DNA of 44,442 nucleotides from Hyphomicrobiales bacterium (GTDB lineage: Bacteria > Pseudomonadota > Alphaproteobacteria > Rhizobiales > Beijerinckiaceae). The translations under genes were made by a program, and so were the position numbers. This document shows, piece after piece, positions 35,006 through 43,112 of the stretch. Below the pieces are notes generated by a model that saw only the letters and a program-made list of their open reading frames with translations, had not been told where the DNA came from and did not search any database. The first letter of the stretch is position 1. The number at the start of each line of letters is the position of its first letter. Location of the stretch: positions 1 to 44,442 of the forward strand of contig JAQGKD010000007.1 of the NCBI GenBank assembly GCA_028290285.1. Direction: 5' to 3'.

Positions 35006-38000
35006 GCGTCCTCTCCGTCGCCCGGCCCTGCCGACCACTCCTTGACGCGCGCGAGATGATCGTAGCTCGAATAGCGGCTCGCGAATTGCGGGAAGGGACG
35101 TGCCAGATAGGGCGTTTCGACGAGCCTGAATTCGTCCAGCAGCGACAGCAGGCCGGCATAATTATCAGCCGCGATATCGGCGAGGCTGCGATCCTTGCTG
35201 GCAACCGATTTCGGCTCGATGGCGTCCGTCGTCCCAATCTTCACGTGGCATGCGTCGGCGACCGGCGCCTTGCCGATGGTCTCGAAGGCGCCTTGCTCCA
35301 GCATTGTCACTTCGAGCGGCAACTGCGGCGCGAAACCGGCTGCGATCTCTCGCGCGCTCGGAATGCGGCCGCTCTTGTAGTCGAGGATGACGCAGGCCCC
35401 GTCCGTGCGACGCTCGATACGGTCGGCCTGCCCGCGCAGGGTGAAGGTGCTGCCGTCGCCAAGTGGAATGGCGAGGCGTCCCGAACATTCGATGGCGATT
35501 TCGGCGAGGCCGGGGCGGCGTTCCACATCCCATTCGAGCCAGCGCGAAAGGCCGGCTTCGATGCGCGGCCATTGAAAGGCGCGATAGTCGGGGTCGCGCA
35601 ACAGATCGGCCAGTTTCTCCAGTGCCAATGCGCGCAATTGCGCGAGCGCATCGGGCGGCAGTTCGCCGCTGGCATGTCGGGTGACGAAGGCGCCGAGCAC
35701 GTCGTGCAGTTGCGTCCCCGCCTCGCGCGCGCCGGGCCGGGCGCCGAGTTCCTCAAGCGGTTCGAGCTTCAGGATGCGCCGCGCATAGATCGCGTAGGGG
35801 TCACGGCGCAGCGTCTCGATCTCGGTGACGCTCAAGCCTTTCGGGCGCAGCTCCAGCGCGGGGCGCGGCTGCGGGCGCGCGACGGGCGCGATGCGCTCGG
35901 GTCTGTCGAGGCGGCGCACCAGCGCGATGAGACGGTCGCCGCGCGCCTTGCACGGCGCGAAGGCCGGACCCGCGAGCGCCTCCAGCCTTTGCAGGAAGCG
36001 CGAGGGTACGGTGGGCGAGCCGTTGCGTTTCGCGGCGCGGCTGATGACGATGTCGCGCGTGCCGAGGCTCTGCGTGAAATCATGCGCGGTCTGGCCGATG
36101 CGGCGCTCGGGCGCGGACAGGCCGAGTTCGGCGCGCATGGGGCGGTTGAGAAAAGCGTCCGTCGTCGTCTGCGGGGGCCAGATCGTCTCGTCGAGGCCGG
36201 CCAGCAGCATGAGGTCGGCGCTGATCAGGCGGGCTTCGAGAAGGCCCAGGATTTTCAGGCGCGGATGGGCGCGCACGGGTCCGCGCACGATGGCCTCGCG
36301 CGTGACGAGATCGAGGAAGGCGCGGTAATCGACCGGGCGAAACTTCATCGCGGGGTCGGCGCTGGCGGCGAGTTCGGCGAAGAGCCGTTCCAGCGTCTCA
36401 ACCGCCTCGTCGGCGCGGGGCCGCGACCCGTCGGCGGTCTCGATCAATGCGTTCAGCGTTGCCCGATGCGCCGCGATCCAGCCGGGCAGATCGGTCTTCC
36501 CGGCTATCCCGCGCAGAGGCGCCAGGGCGCCCGTGAGGCGTCCGACGAGATCGTCCAGCGCTGCCCAGTCGTGATCTGGGATGCGGCGGGCCGCCGGATG
36601 GGCGTGGTGCCCGCTCGCCGTCACGCGCGCGGCGGCGACCATGGCGGCCGGATCGTCGCGGTCGGCCCCGACGCCGCGCAGCACGCCGATTTCGAGCAGG
36701 CCGGACAGCCGCTCGATCCCGCTGCGCGGCAGGCCGAGCCGCACCAGCGGATGGGCGAGCAGCGCCAGCCATTCAGCGGGCATGCACGCTTTGTCGAGGC
36801 AGGCGAGCGTCAGCCGCGCCAGCACGCCATAGCCTGAGGTCGCCAGAGGCTCGCCGCCGGAATCGTCGATCTCGACGTTCCAGCGCGCGAGTTCGGCGCG
36901 CACCCGGCGCGCCAGGGCGCGATCGGGTGTCACCAGAGCGGCCGTACGTCCCGGGGTTTCAAGGGCGTCGCGCATGCGCAGTGCCAGCGCCAGTGCCTCC
37001 TCGCGCTCGTCGGCGGCGCTCACGAGCGTAATGTCGGCGAGAGCGCCGCGCAGATCGTCGGGACCCAGGCTTTCGAGATAGGCCGGCCATCCCTCGGTCG
37101 TGTCGGCGGGGCGGAACGCTTCGCTCAACAAGAGCTGACGGGTGGCCAGAATGGGATCGGGGTTCGCCAGTTCCTCGACGGCGTCGCGCTCGACGCCGAG
37201 GATGGGGAGCAGGCGACGGAGTGCGGCTTGCGGGTGCCCAGCGGACGGATCGATGCGTTCGCGCTCGTCGCCCAGGATGATGGTCCAGGCATGCTGGTCG
37301 AGCGTCTGGTCGAGGCCGGGCAGGACGACCGCGCCCTGATCGAGGCGCGCGATCGCCGCGAGGAGACGAGCCGTCGCCCGGTTGGTGCCCGTCGAGCCTA
37401 TCGCGATGACCGGCGCGCCAGCCCCGGCCGTGGCGAGCCGTGCGATTTCGCGGTCGACCAGCAGGATCTGGCGCGTCGCGGCATCCACGAGGTTTTGTTC
37501 GGCGAGATAAGCGGGCCAGAATTGCGTGGCGATCTTCAGGAAGTCGAGCGTGATCGACCAATAGCGGTCGTATTCCTCGGGCGCGAGTCGCCGCAAACCC
37601 GTCCAGTCCGCGCCTTCGACGATCATCTCGTCGATGAGGCCGGCGAGATCGCCCGCGAGATGCCACGCCTGCGCGGGGGCCTTGGTGACCAGCAGGGCTT
37701 CGGTGCGGTCGGTCTGGACCCTGTCGGCTTCGACGTGGGTAATGGCGTGCGCCAACTGATCCGCCCAGGCGAGCACGAGACGGGTGAGCGCCATGCGCCG
37801 GTCGATGTCGGAGATCGCGTCGGGAATGCCCGGGATCGGGCCTTCGCCCACGCCCGAGGGCTCGAACAGCAGGCCCGTCTCGATGGTTTCGAGGTGGCCG
37901 AGCGGAACGATCTGCGGCAGCAGGGCCGCCGGTCCGGGAAGACGCCGCGCCAGTTCGCCTCCGAGCGCGCGGGCGGCGCGGCGTGTCGGCACATAGATGG

Positions 38001-38142
38001 TCGCGGCCGCGAAATCGAGCGGACCGGTCTGCGGACCTATGCCGGACACGACGCGGCCCGCCAGAAGGTTTTCAGCGAAAGTCGCGAGGAAGGGCGACCC
38101 CGGATGGATCGTCAGCACGCGGGGCCGGCGCGTTGCGCTCAC
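35002..38142 (-). CDS. addB: AddB, partner nuclease of AddA
   Basis: A 1046-residue protein of alphaproteobacterial AddB type. The N-terminal half is a degenerate helicase (I-Y-V-P-T-R-R-A-A-R-A-L-G-G-E-L-A-R), and the C-terminal domain carries a second PD-(D/E)xK site, C-V-I-L-D-Y-K-S-G-R, preceded by G-x-x-L-H-D-V-L. It works as the obligate partner of AddA in recombinational repair. It lacks the four-Cys iron-sulfur arrangement that is plain in Bacillus AddB, normal for this lineage. Its ATG overlaps the murU-like stop (ATGA, 38139-38142), and its stop overlaps the addA start, giving a fully coupled run. Confidence 0.93.
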   Translation of the reverse strand: MSATRRPRVLTIHPGSPFLATFAENLLAGRVVSGIGPQTGPLDFAAATIYVPTRRAARALGGELARRLPGPAALLPQIVPLGHLETIETGLLFEPSGVGEGPIPGIPDAISDIDRRMALTRLVLAWADQLAHAITHVEADRVQTDRTEALLVTKAPAQAWHLAGDLAGLIDEMIVEGADWTGLRRLAPEEYDRYWSITLDFLKIATQFWPAYLAEQNLVDAATRQILLVDREIARLATAGAGAPVIAIGSTGTNRATARLLAAIARLDQGAVVLPGLDQTLDQHAWTIILGDERERIDPSAGHPQAALRRLLPILGVERDAVEELANPDPILATRQLLLSEAFRPADTTEGWPAYLESLGPDDLRGALADITLVSAADEREEALALALRMRDALETPGRTAALVTPDRALARRVRAELARWNVEIDDSGGEPLATSGYGVLARLTLACLDKACMPAEWLALLAHPLVRLGLPRSGIERLSGLLEIGVLRGVGADRDDPAAMVAAARVTASGHHAHPAARRIPDHDWAALDDLVGRLTGALAPLRGIAGKTDLPGWIAAHRATLNALIETADGSRPRADEAVETLERLFAELAASADPAMKFRPVDYRAFLDLVTREAIVRGPVRAHPRLKILGLLEARLISADLMLLAGLDETIWPPQTTTDAFLNRPMRAELGLSAPERRIGQTAHDFTQSLGTRDIVISRAAKRNGSPTVPSRFLQRLEALAGPAFAPCKARGDRLIALVRRLDRPERIAPVARPQPRPALELRPKGLSVTEIETLRRDPYAIYARRILKLEPLEELGARPGAREAGTQLHDVLGAFVTRHASGELPPDALAQLRALALEKLADLLRDPDYRAFQWPRIEAGLSRWLEWDVERRPGLAEIAIECSGRLAIPLGDGSTFTLRGQADRIERRTDGACVILDYKSGRIPSAREIAAGFAPQLPLEVTMLEQGAFETIGKAPVADACHVKIGTTDAIEPKSVASKDRSLADIAADNYAGLLSLLDEFRLVETPYLARPFPQFASRYSSYDHLARVKEWSAGPGDGEDA

Positions 38143-38864
38143 AGGACCGACTGGGCGATGGCGGCTTCCGCGTCCTCGACGGCGGCGGGCGTGCCGACAT
38201 GGAGCCAGATTCCGTCGAGCCGCTGGCCGAACAGGCGGCCCTTTTCGGCGGCATCGAACAGGAAGGGCGCGAGGCGGAAGACGTCGCGCGTCTCATGCTG
38301 GAAAAGCTGCGGTTTGATGATGCCGACGCCGGAATAGACGAAGGGCGCGACACTGCCCTCGTCCCGTCGCGTCAGCCGCCCATCTGGCGCCATCTGGAAA
38401 TCGCCCAGCCAGTCCACGCCGACAGACGTCGCGCTCGCGGCCACCAGAAGCAACGCATCCATGCGCTCGGGGTCCCAGAATTCCGCGAGGCGATGCAAGT
38501 TCGAGAGCGGCCCCTCGATCCAGAAAGCATCGGTGTTGCAGAGGAAGAATGGCTCGTCACCGAGCAGTGGCAGGACCTTTCGGATGCCGCCGCCCTGATC
38601 GAGCAGCAGATCGCGCTCATCCGAAATGACGATCTCGGGCGAGGTCCGTCCGCGCAGATGCGCTTCCATCTGGTCGGCGCGATAATGCACGTTGACGATG
38701 GCGCGGGGCACGCCGGCCTGCGCGAAGAGATCGAGGCAATGATCGATCAGGGGCTTGCCCGCGACTTCGACGAGGGGCTTTGGAATGGCATCGGACAGGG
38801 GCCGCATGCGCGTGCCGAGGCCCGCTGCGAACACCATCACCGTGCTGGGCAGGGCTTGTTTCAC
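38139..38864 (-). CDS. murU: MurU-like nucleotidyltransferase
   Basis: A 241-residue sugar-1-phosphate nucleotidyltransferase. The N-terminal pyrophosphorylase motif F-A-A-G-L-G-T-R-M-R-P-L and the K-P-L-V-E-V-A-G-K-P-L segment are plain, and the metal-binding N-T-D-A-F follows near residue 115. GTG at 38864 gives the complete first strand and overlaps the upstream stop as GTGA; ATG 38837 would cut into the fold. In Pseudomonas MurU makes UDP-MurNAc from MurNAc-1-phosphate made by AmgK, and an AmgK-like kinase domain is encoded just upstream, so peptidoglycan sugar recycling is a reasonable inference. GDP-mannose synthesis is the alternative. Confidence 0.85.
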   Translation of the reverse strand: MKQALPSTVMVFAAGLGTRMRPLSDAIPKPLVEVAGKPLIDHCLDLFAQAGVPRAIVNVHYRADQMEAHLRGRTSPEIVISDERDLLLDQGGGIRKVLPLLGDEPFFLCNTDAFWIEGPLSNLHRLAEFWDPERMDALLLVAASATSVGVDWLGDFQMAPDGRLTRRDEGSVAPFVYSGVGIIKPQLFQHETRDVFRLAPFLFDAAEKGRLFGQRLDGIWLHVGTPAAVEDAEAAIAQSVL

Positions 38865-40396
38865 GACGCCGCGCCCGGCTCTTGCGTGACGAGAAGATCG
38901 GGGAGGTTGGCCTCGTACCATCCACGGATGGGTCCCAGCGCGGGATGGGCGAGATCCTTGGCGAGATAATGCCGGATGCGAGGCAGATGCGCGAGATATT
39001 GCGGTTTGCGATCCCGCTTGTCCAGGCGCGCGAAAATGCCCAGAATCTTGGTCGCCCGCTGTGCGCCCATGATCGCATAGGCGCGCGCGAAGGCCGGAAT
39101 GTCGAAGGCCGGATCGCTTTGCCGGCGCAGGCGCAGATAATCTCCGAGCAGACGCATTTCCAGCCGATCCGGCACGGTCACGCGCGCGTCTTGCAGGATA
39201 GAGGCGACGTCATAGGCCGGGTGGCCCATCACGCAATCCTGGAAATCGAGCAGGCCAACCTTGCGCAGGCCTTCGCGCTGTTCGAGCCAGAGGAGATTGG
39301 GCGAGTGATAGTCGCGCAGCGTCCATGTCGGGGGCGCCGCGACGATTTCGCCCAGCAAATCGCGCCAGAGGTTTACGAAGGTCGCGCGCGCGCCCGACGA
39401 GAGCGAGACGCGAGCGATGTGGGGCGCGTACCAGTCGACCAGCAATTCCACCTCGATCGAGAGCGCGTCGAGATCGTAGGGCGGGATGACATAGGGCGAC
39501 GGTTCATCGTCCAGCCGGTCGGGCAGATGAGTCGCGTGCAGGCCCGCCAGCACCGCCGTCGAGGCCGCGTAGCGGTCGGGGATCGGGCCATCGGCATCTA
39601 CGATCTGCTCGCCCCCAAGATCCTCCAGGAGGATGAGGCCGGCGTCGCGGTCGCTCGCAAAGATATGCGGCGCGGAGAACCCCTGTGCGATCAGGGCGCG
39701 ATCGACCGCAATGAAGGGAACGACGTCTTCGGCCAACCGTGCGATCGCGCTGTAAGGCTTGCCGAAACGCACTGCCGGTCCATCGGGCCGACGCGGGGAG
39801 ATCATCAGGATCGCGCGGCTGCCATCAGGCTTTTCAAGACGCTCGTAGGCGCGGGTCGAGGCATCGCCCTGCATGAAACTGCGGTTCGCATCCGCCCAGC
39901 CCGCGCTCTCCAGCAGGGCATCCAGCGCCTTGGCGCGGGCGAGGCGGGCGCCGAACGTGCCGGAACCAGTGAGCACCGCGCCACGAAAATCATCCCCGCG
40001 AGACGGGTCCAGACGCAGAGCGATGTCGAGCCGGTCCTCGGGCAGTTCGTCGCTGGCGCGCTCCGCCCATTCGACGAGCACAAGAGCCCCTTCGGCGGCC
40101 TCGTCCCAGCCGAGTTCGGCGAGTTCGCCCGGCGAGCGGATGCGGTAGAGATCGGCGTGGACGATCGGAAACTGCTCGCCGTCATAGATCTGCATCAGCG
40201 TGAAGGTGGGACTGGGAACCTCGAGCTCCGGATCGCCCGTCAGCAGGCGGATCAGGGCCCGCGCCAGCGTGGTCTTGCCCGCCCCCAGATCGCCCGAAAG
40301 CGTGACGAGATCGCCTGCGCGCACCAGAGTTCGCACGCGCCGCGCCAGCGCCGCCGTGGCCTCCTCATCGGGGAGGTCAACTTCCCAGCGCGCCAT
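38861..40396 (-). CDS. tsaE: TsaE fused to AmgK-like sugar kinase
   Basis: A 511-residue two-domain protein. Residues 1 to about 150 are TsaE: S-G-D-L-G-A-G-K-T-T Walker A at 34-43, then the conserved S-P-T-F-T-L-M and H-A-D-L-Y-R-I. TsaE is the ATPase that recharges the tRNA t6A synthesis complex. Residues about 170-511 are an aminoglycoside-phosphotransferase-fold kinase with the catalytic loop R-D-Y-H-S-P-N-L-L-W-L and metal-binding L-L-D-F-Q-D-C, resembling anomeric MurNAc/GlcNAc kinase AmgK. Such fusions occur in Hyphomicrobiales. ATG 40396 has AAGGA directly upstream; TTG 40411 is less likely. It lies 27 bases after divL and overlaps murU (GTGA). Confidence 0.92.
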   Translation of the reverse strand: MARWEVDLPDEEATAALARRVRTLVRAGDLVTLSGDLGAGKTTLARALIRLLTGDPELEVPSPTFTLMQIYDGEQFPIVHADLYRIRSPGELAELGWDEAAEGALVLVEWAERASDELPEDRLDIALRLDPSRGDDFRGAVLTGSGTFGARLARAKALDALLESAGWADANRSFMQGDASTRAYERLEKPDGSRAILMISPRRPDGPAVRFGKPYSAIARLAEDVVPFIAVDRALIAQGFSAPHIFASDRDAGLILLEDLGGEQIVDADGPIPDRYAASTAVLAGLHATHLPDRLDDEPSPYVIPPYDLDALSIEVELLVDWYAPHIARVSLSSGARATFVNLWRDLLGEIVAAPPTWTLRDYHSPNLLWLEQREGLRKVGLLDFQDCVMGHPAYDVASILQDARVTVPDRLEMRLLGDYLRLRRQSDPAFDIPAFARAYAIMGAQRATKILGIFARLDKRDRKPQYLAHLPRIRHYLAKDLAHPALGPIRGWYEANLPDLLVTQEPGAAS

Positions 40397-40423
40397 CGTT
40401 CCTTCCGCCAAAGCAGAGCCTCC

Positions 40424-42904
40424 TTACGCGAAAGCGGCTTTTAGCACGCGAATGCCGTCATCGGGAAACACGCAGGTCACGATCGTACCCTCGCCCGGCG
40501 CGGACTCGATATGGACCTCGCCCCCGTGCAGTTCGACGAAGGAGCGCACGATGGCGAGCCCCAGCCCCACGCCCCGGTGGCGCGTGCCCACGGTATGGGT
40601 ATGGAAGCGATCGAACACATGGTCCAGCACTTCGAGCGGGATGCCCCGGCCTTCGTCGCTGACCTTGAAGATCACCTCGCCCGGACGGCGCAGCGCCGCC
40701 AGAGTGACGGTCTGGCCGGGCTCCGAAAAGCCGATCGCGTTCGACAGCAGATTGAACAGGATCTGGCGGATACGCTTGGCGTCTGCTCGGAAAATGCCGA
40801 TGCCGTCCATGGCGACGATATTGAGCTGGATGTGCGATTCCGCGAGGCGGTCCTGCAATCCCTCCGTCGCCGAGGCGATGGTCTGCTGGATGTCGACGTC
40901 GCCGAGCGAGAGTTCCATCGCATCCGTGTCGATGGAAGCGAGGTCGAGAATGTCGTTGATGATGGCGAGCAGCGCCGCCGACGACTTCAGCACATAGCCG
41001 GTATATTCGCGCTGCTTGGGGTTGAGCGGTCCGATCGCACCATCGCCGAGCAGCTGGATGAAGCCGATGATGTTGGTCAACGGCGAGCGCAATTCATAGG
41101 AGACGTGGTGCACGAAATCGTTGCGCAGCTTCTCGGCATCGAGCAGCGCCTGATTGCGTTCGGTCAGCGCCCGCTCGACATTCACGCCGGCCGACACATC
41201 GGTGAAGGTCAGCAGCGTCGCGCCATCGGGCAAGGGAGCGGTGACGCAGTCGATGATCGAACCGTCACGGCGCGCCAAACGGCGCTCGACCCCGGTGCGT
41301 GCATCATGCAGGCCTGCGACCAGGCTGCGAAGAGCGTCCCAATCGGCCTTGTTGTCATGCAGGTTCAGGCACAGGCGCACGACCTGATCGAAATGCGGCC
41401 GGTCGGACAGCGCGCTTGCATCGCAATGCCAGAGATCTGCGAAGGCAGGATTGAACAGTTTCAGGCGGCCGTCGGTGCCGAACACCGCGACGCCTTCCTT
41501 CAGCGAGTCCAGCGTTTCGCCCTGCACCCGGATCAGCGCGTTGTAACGGGACTCGAGATGGAAGCGTTCGGTCACATCGTCGAAGAGATAGGTGACGCCG
41601 CCCTGCGGATTGGGATTGACGACAGTGCGCAATGTGCGGCCATCGGGCAGATACCAGACATGCTCCGACGTCTCGACCGTCTGGTAGGCGGCCATGAGCC
41701 CCGCTTTCCAGCTGCGAAAATCGGCCTGCTCTGGCAAGCGTCCTTCGGAGCGCAGGCGGTCGAGAATTTCCGAGTCGGCTGGATGCTGATCGAGGAAGGC
41801 CGCATCGAGCGACCAGAGATGGCGATAGGCCGCATTATGGAACACGAGCTTGCGGCCGCGGTCGAAGATCGCCACCGCCGTCGACAATTGGTCGAGCGTG
41901 CGCGCATGCGCGTCCATCTGGCGGCCGAGATCGGCGCGCACGTCTTCAAGTTCGGAGACATCGCTCGCGAAACCGACCGAGCCGCCCGCGGCCGCGAGAT
42001 CGACGACCTCGAGCATGTGACGCTGGCCTGCCACCACGGCCGGCACGCGCGCCCGCCAGGCGACCTGCTGCCCCCTCGTCTTCTGCGCCTCGTCGCGGGA
42101 CGCCTGATCGAGAAGTTCAGTGCCCTTGATCAGCACCTCGTCGCGCTGGCGCGCCTCCACGGCCCGCAAATATGCGGTGTTCACCCAAACCAGACGCCCG
42201 TCTGCATCGCGCAGCCAGGCCGGACCGGGCGCGGCATCAAGCATGATGTGAAAGGATTCGAGCTGCGTCGCGGTCTGCGCATAGCGTTCGCGCAGGCGGG
42301 TCAATTCCAGCCTGTCGCCGGACACGTCACGAATGCGCATGACGGCGCGGCCACTGACGGCGCGACCCTCCACCTCCAGGTGGCGGCCGCTCGTGCTGAC
42401 CAGCGGCAGGCGAAAGGCTTCGCCGCGCATGCGCAACCGGTCGACCATGCGTTCGAGCTGCTGGGCGGGATGCGGCGCGAGCCAGGACCCGAAGCCGAGC
42501 ACGCGGCGGCCCAGCGGCGAATCGCTCAGCAGGCTTGTATCGCCTTCGACGTCGGGCTCGTCATTGGCCGTACCCCAGGCGACGACGACCTGCGGTTCCG
42601 CCGCGAGAAAGACCTGCGCGCGATCGAGGCGTGCGCGAACGCCGCTGAGCTCACCTGCGAGCTCAGCCTCGCGCAGACCCCAGGCCTTGCGACCCGCAAT
42701 GTGAAGAAGAGTGGCGACGGTGGCGAAGGCGCCCAGCGCAATGGCGACAGAAATGCCCACCACGCCTTGCGATTCCGCGAAAGCATCGGTCGCGAGGTGC
42801 GCCTGTGCGGCAGCCGGCCCTGTGAGGATGGTGAGCGCGATGGGGACTGGCCAAAGAGCTGTGCATGCGCATGCCGCGTGCCGCCAACGAATTCGCCTTC
42901 CCAT
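40424..42904 (-). CDS. divL: DivL-type PAS kinase relative with Tyr in the H-box
   Basis: An 826-residue sensor. The N-terminus has one or two membrane helices (A-L-W-P-V-P-I-A-L-T-I-L near 17-30 and V-G-I-S-V-A-I-A-L-G-A-F-A near 49-65). Three PAS domains begin near 215, 340 and 465. A dimerisation domain carries V-S-Y603-E-L-R-S-P-L-T, where Tyr (codon TAT, 41098-41096) takes the place of the phosphorylated His. The ATPase domain has N-L-L-S-N-A, D-E-G-R-G-I-P, F-D-R-F and G-V-G-L-G-L-A-I. DivL of Caulobacter also has Tyr here and controls the CckA-CtrA cell-cycle relay by binding DivK~P. Position next to ahcY and tsaE supports the call. The usual K-F-T after N-A is G-F-S. Confidence 0.9.
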   Translation of the reverse strand: MGRRIRWRHAACACTALWPVPIALTILTGPAAAQAHLATDAFAESQGVVGISVAIALGAFATVATLLHIAGRKAWGLREAELAGELSGVRARLDRAQVFLAAEPQVVVAWGTANDEPDVEGDTSLLSDSPLGRRVLGFGSWLAPHPAQQLERMVDRLRMRGEAFRLPLVSTSGRHLEVEGRAVSGRAVMRIRDVSGDRLELTRLRERYAQTATQLESFHIMLDAAPGPAWLRDADGRLVWVNTAYLRAVEARQRDEVLIKGTELLDQASRDEAQKTRGQQVAWRARVPAVVAGQRHMLEVVDLAAAGGSVGFASDVSELEDVRADLGRQMDAHARTLDQLSTAVAIFDRGRKLVFHNAAYRHLWSLDAAFLDQHPADSEILDRLRSEGRLPEQADFRSWKAGLMAAYQTVETSEHVWYLPDGRTLRTVVNPNPQGGVTYLFDDVTERFHLESRYNALIRVQGETLDSLKEGVAVFGTDGRLKLFNPAFADLWHCDASALSDRPHFDQVVRLCLNLHDNKADWDALRSLVAGLHDARTGVERRLARRDGSIIDCVTAPLPDGATLLTFTDVSAGVNVERALTERNQALLDAEKLRNDFVHHVSYELRSPLTNIIGFIQLLGDGAIGPLNPKQREYTGYVLKSSAALLAIINDILDLASIDTDAMELSLGDVDIQQTIASATEGLQDRLAESHIQLNIVAMDGIGIFRADAKRIRQILFNLLSNAIGFSEPGQTVTLAALRRPGEVIFKVSDEGRGIPLEVLDHVFDRFHTHTVGTRHRGVGLGLAIVRSFVELHGGEVHIESAPGEGTIVTCVFPDDGIRVLKAAFA

Positions 42905-43028
42905 TCCCCGCCTGCCCCTCCGTCTCGGCCCACGCCTCCACGCGGCCTGCGCGGCGGCCTTTCTGCGCGGCGCTCACGAAGCGCATCGCCGGTCACTCGA
43001 ATCACCTCACATTACCCGGTCGCGACCC

Positions 43029-43047
43029 GGTTAAGAAAGTGGTTAAC
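43029..43047 (-). promoter_or_regulatory. Two CtrA-like half-sites upstream of divL
   Basis: On the minus strand GTTAACC (43047-43041) and TTAACCGG (43034-43027) repeat in the same direction with 12-base period, about 125-140 bases upstream of the divL ATG. CtrA sites are TTAA-N7-TTAA (11-base period), so the spacing is one base too long; the match is suggestive only. An interrupted GC palindrome (GGTCGCGACC, 43019-43028) lies beside it. Confidence 0.3.
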
Positions 43048-43055
43048 GAAACGCA

Positions 43056-43084
43056 AACGCCCCCGCCGGAGGGGCGAGGGCGTT
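43056..43084 (-). terminator. Probable terminator of ahcY
   Basis: On the minus strand AACGCCC (43084-43078) pairs with GGGCGTT (43062-43056). An inner CCCC/GGGG pair (43074-43071 with 43064-43061) sits inside it, and a T-rich tail (TTTGCGTTTCG) follows. It begins 28 bases after the ahcY stop, between ahcY and divL. Confidence 0.6.
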
Positions 43085-43112
43085 CAGCATGCGTTTTACC
43101 GCAGCCTGTTGC

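Noticed and set aside
32738..35059. A 773-aa plus-strand ORF opposite addA
   Set aside because: It is antisense to conserved AddA motifs and shows no recognisable domain.
34960..36837. A 625-aa plus-strand ORF opposite addB
   Set aside because: It is antisense to the AddB nuclease half and has no family features.
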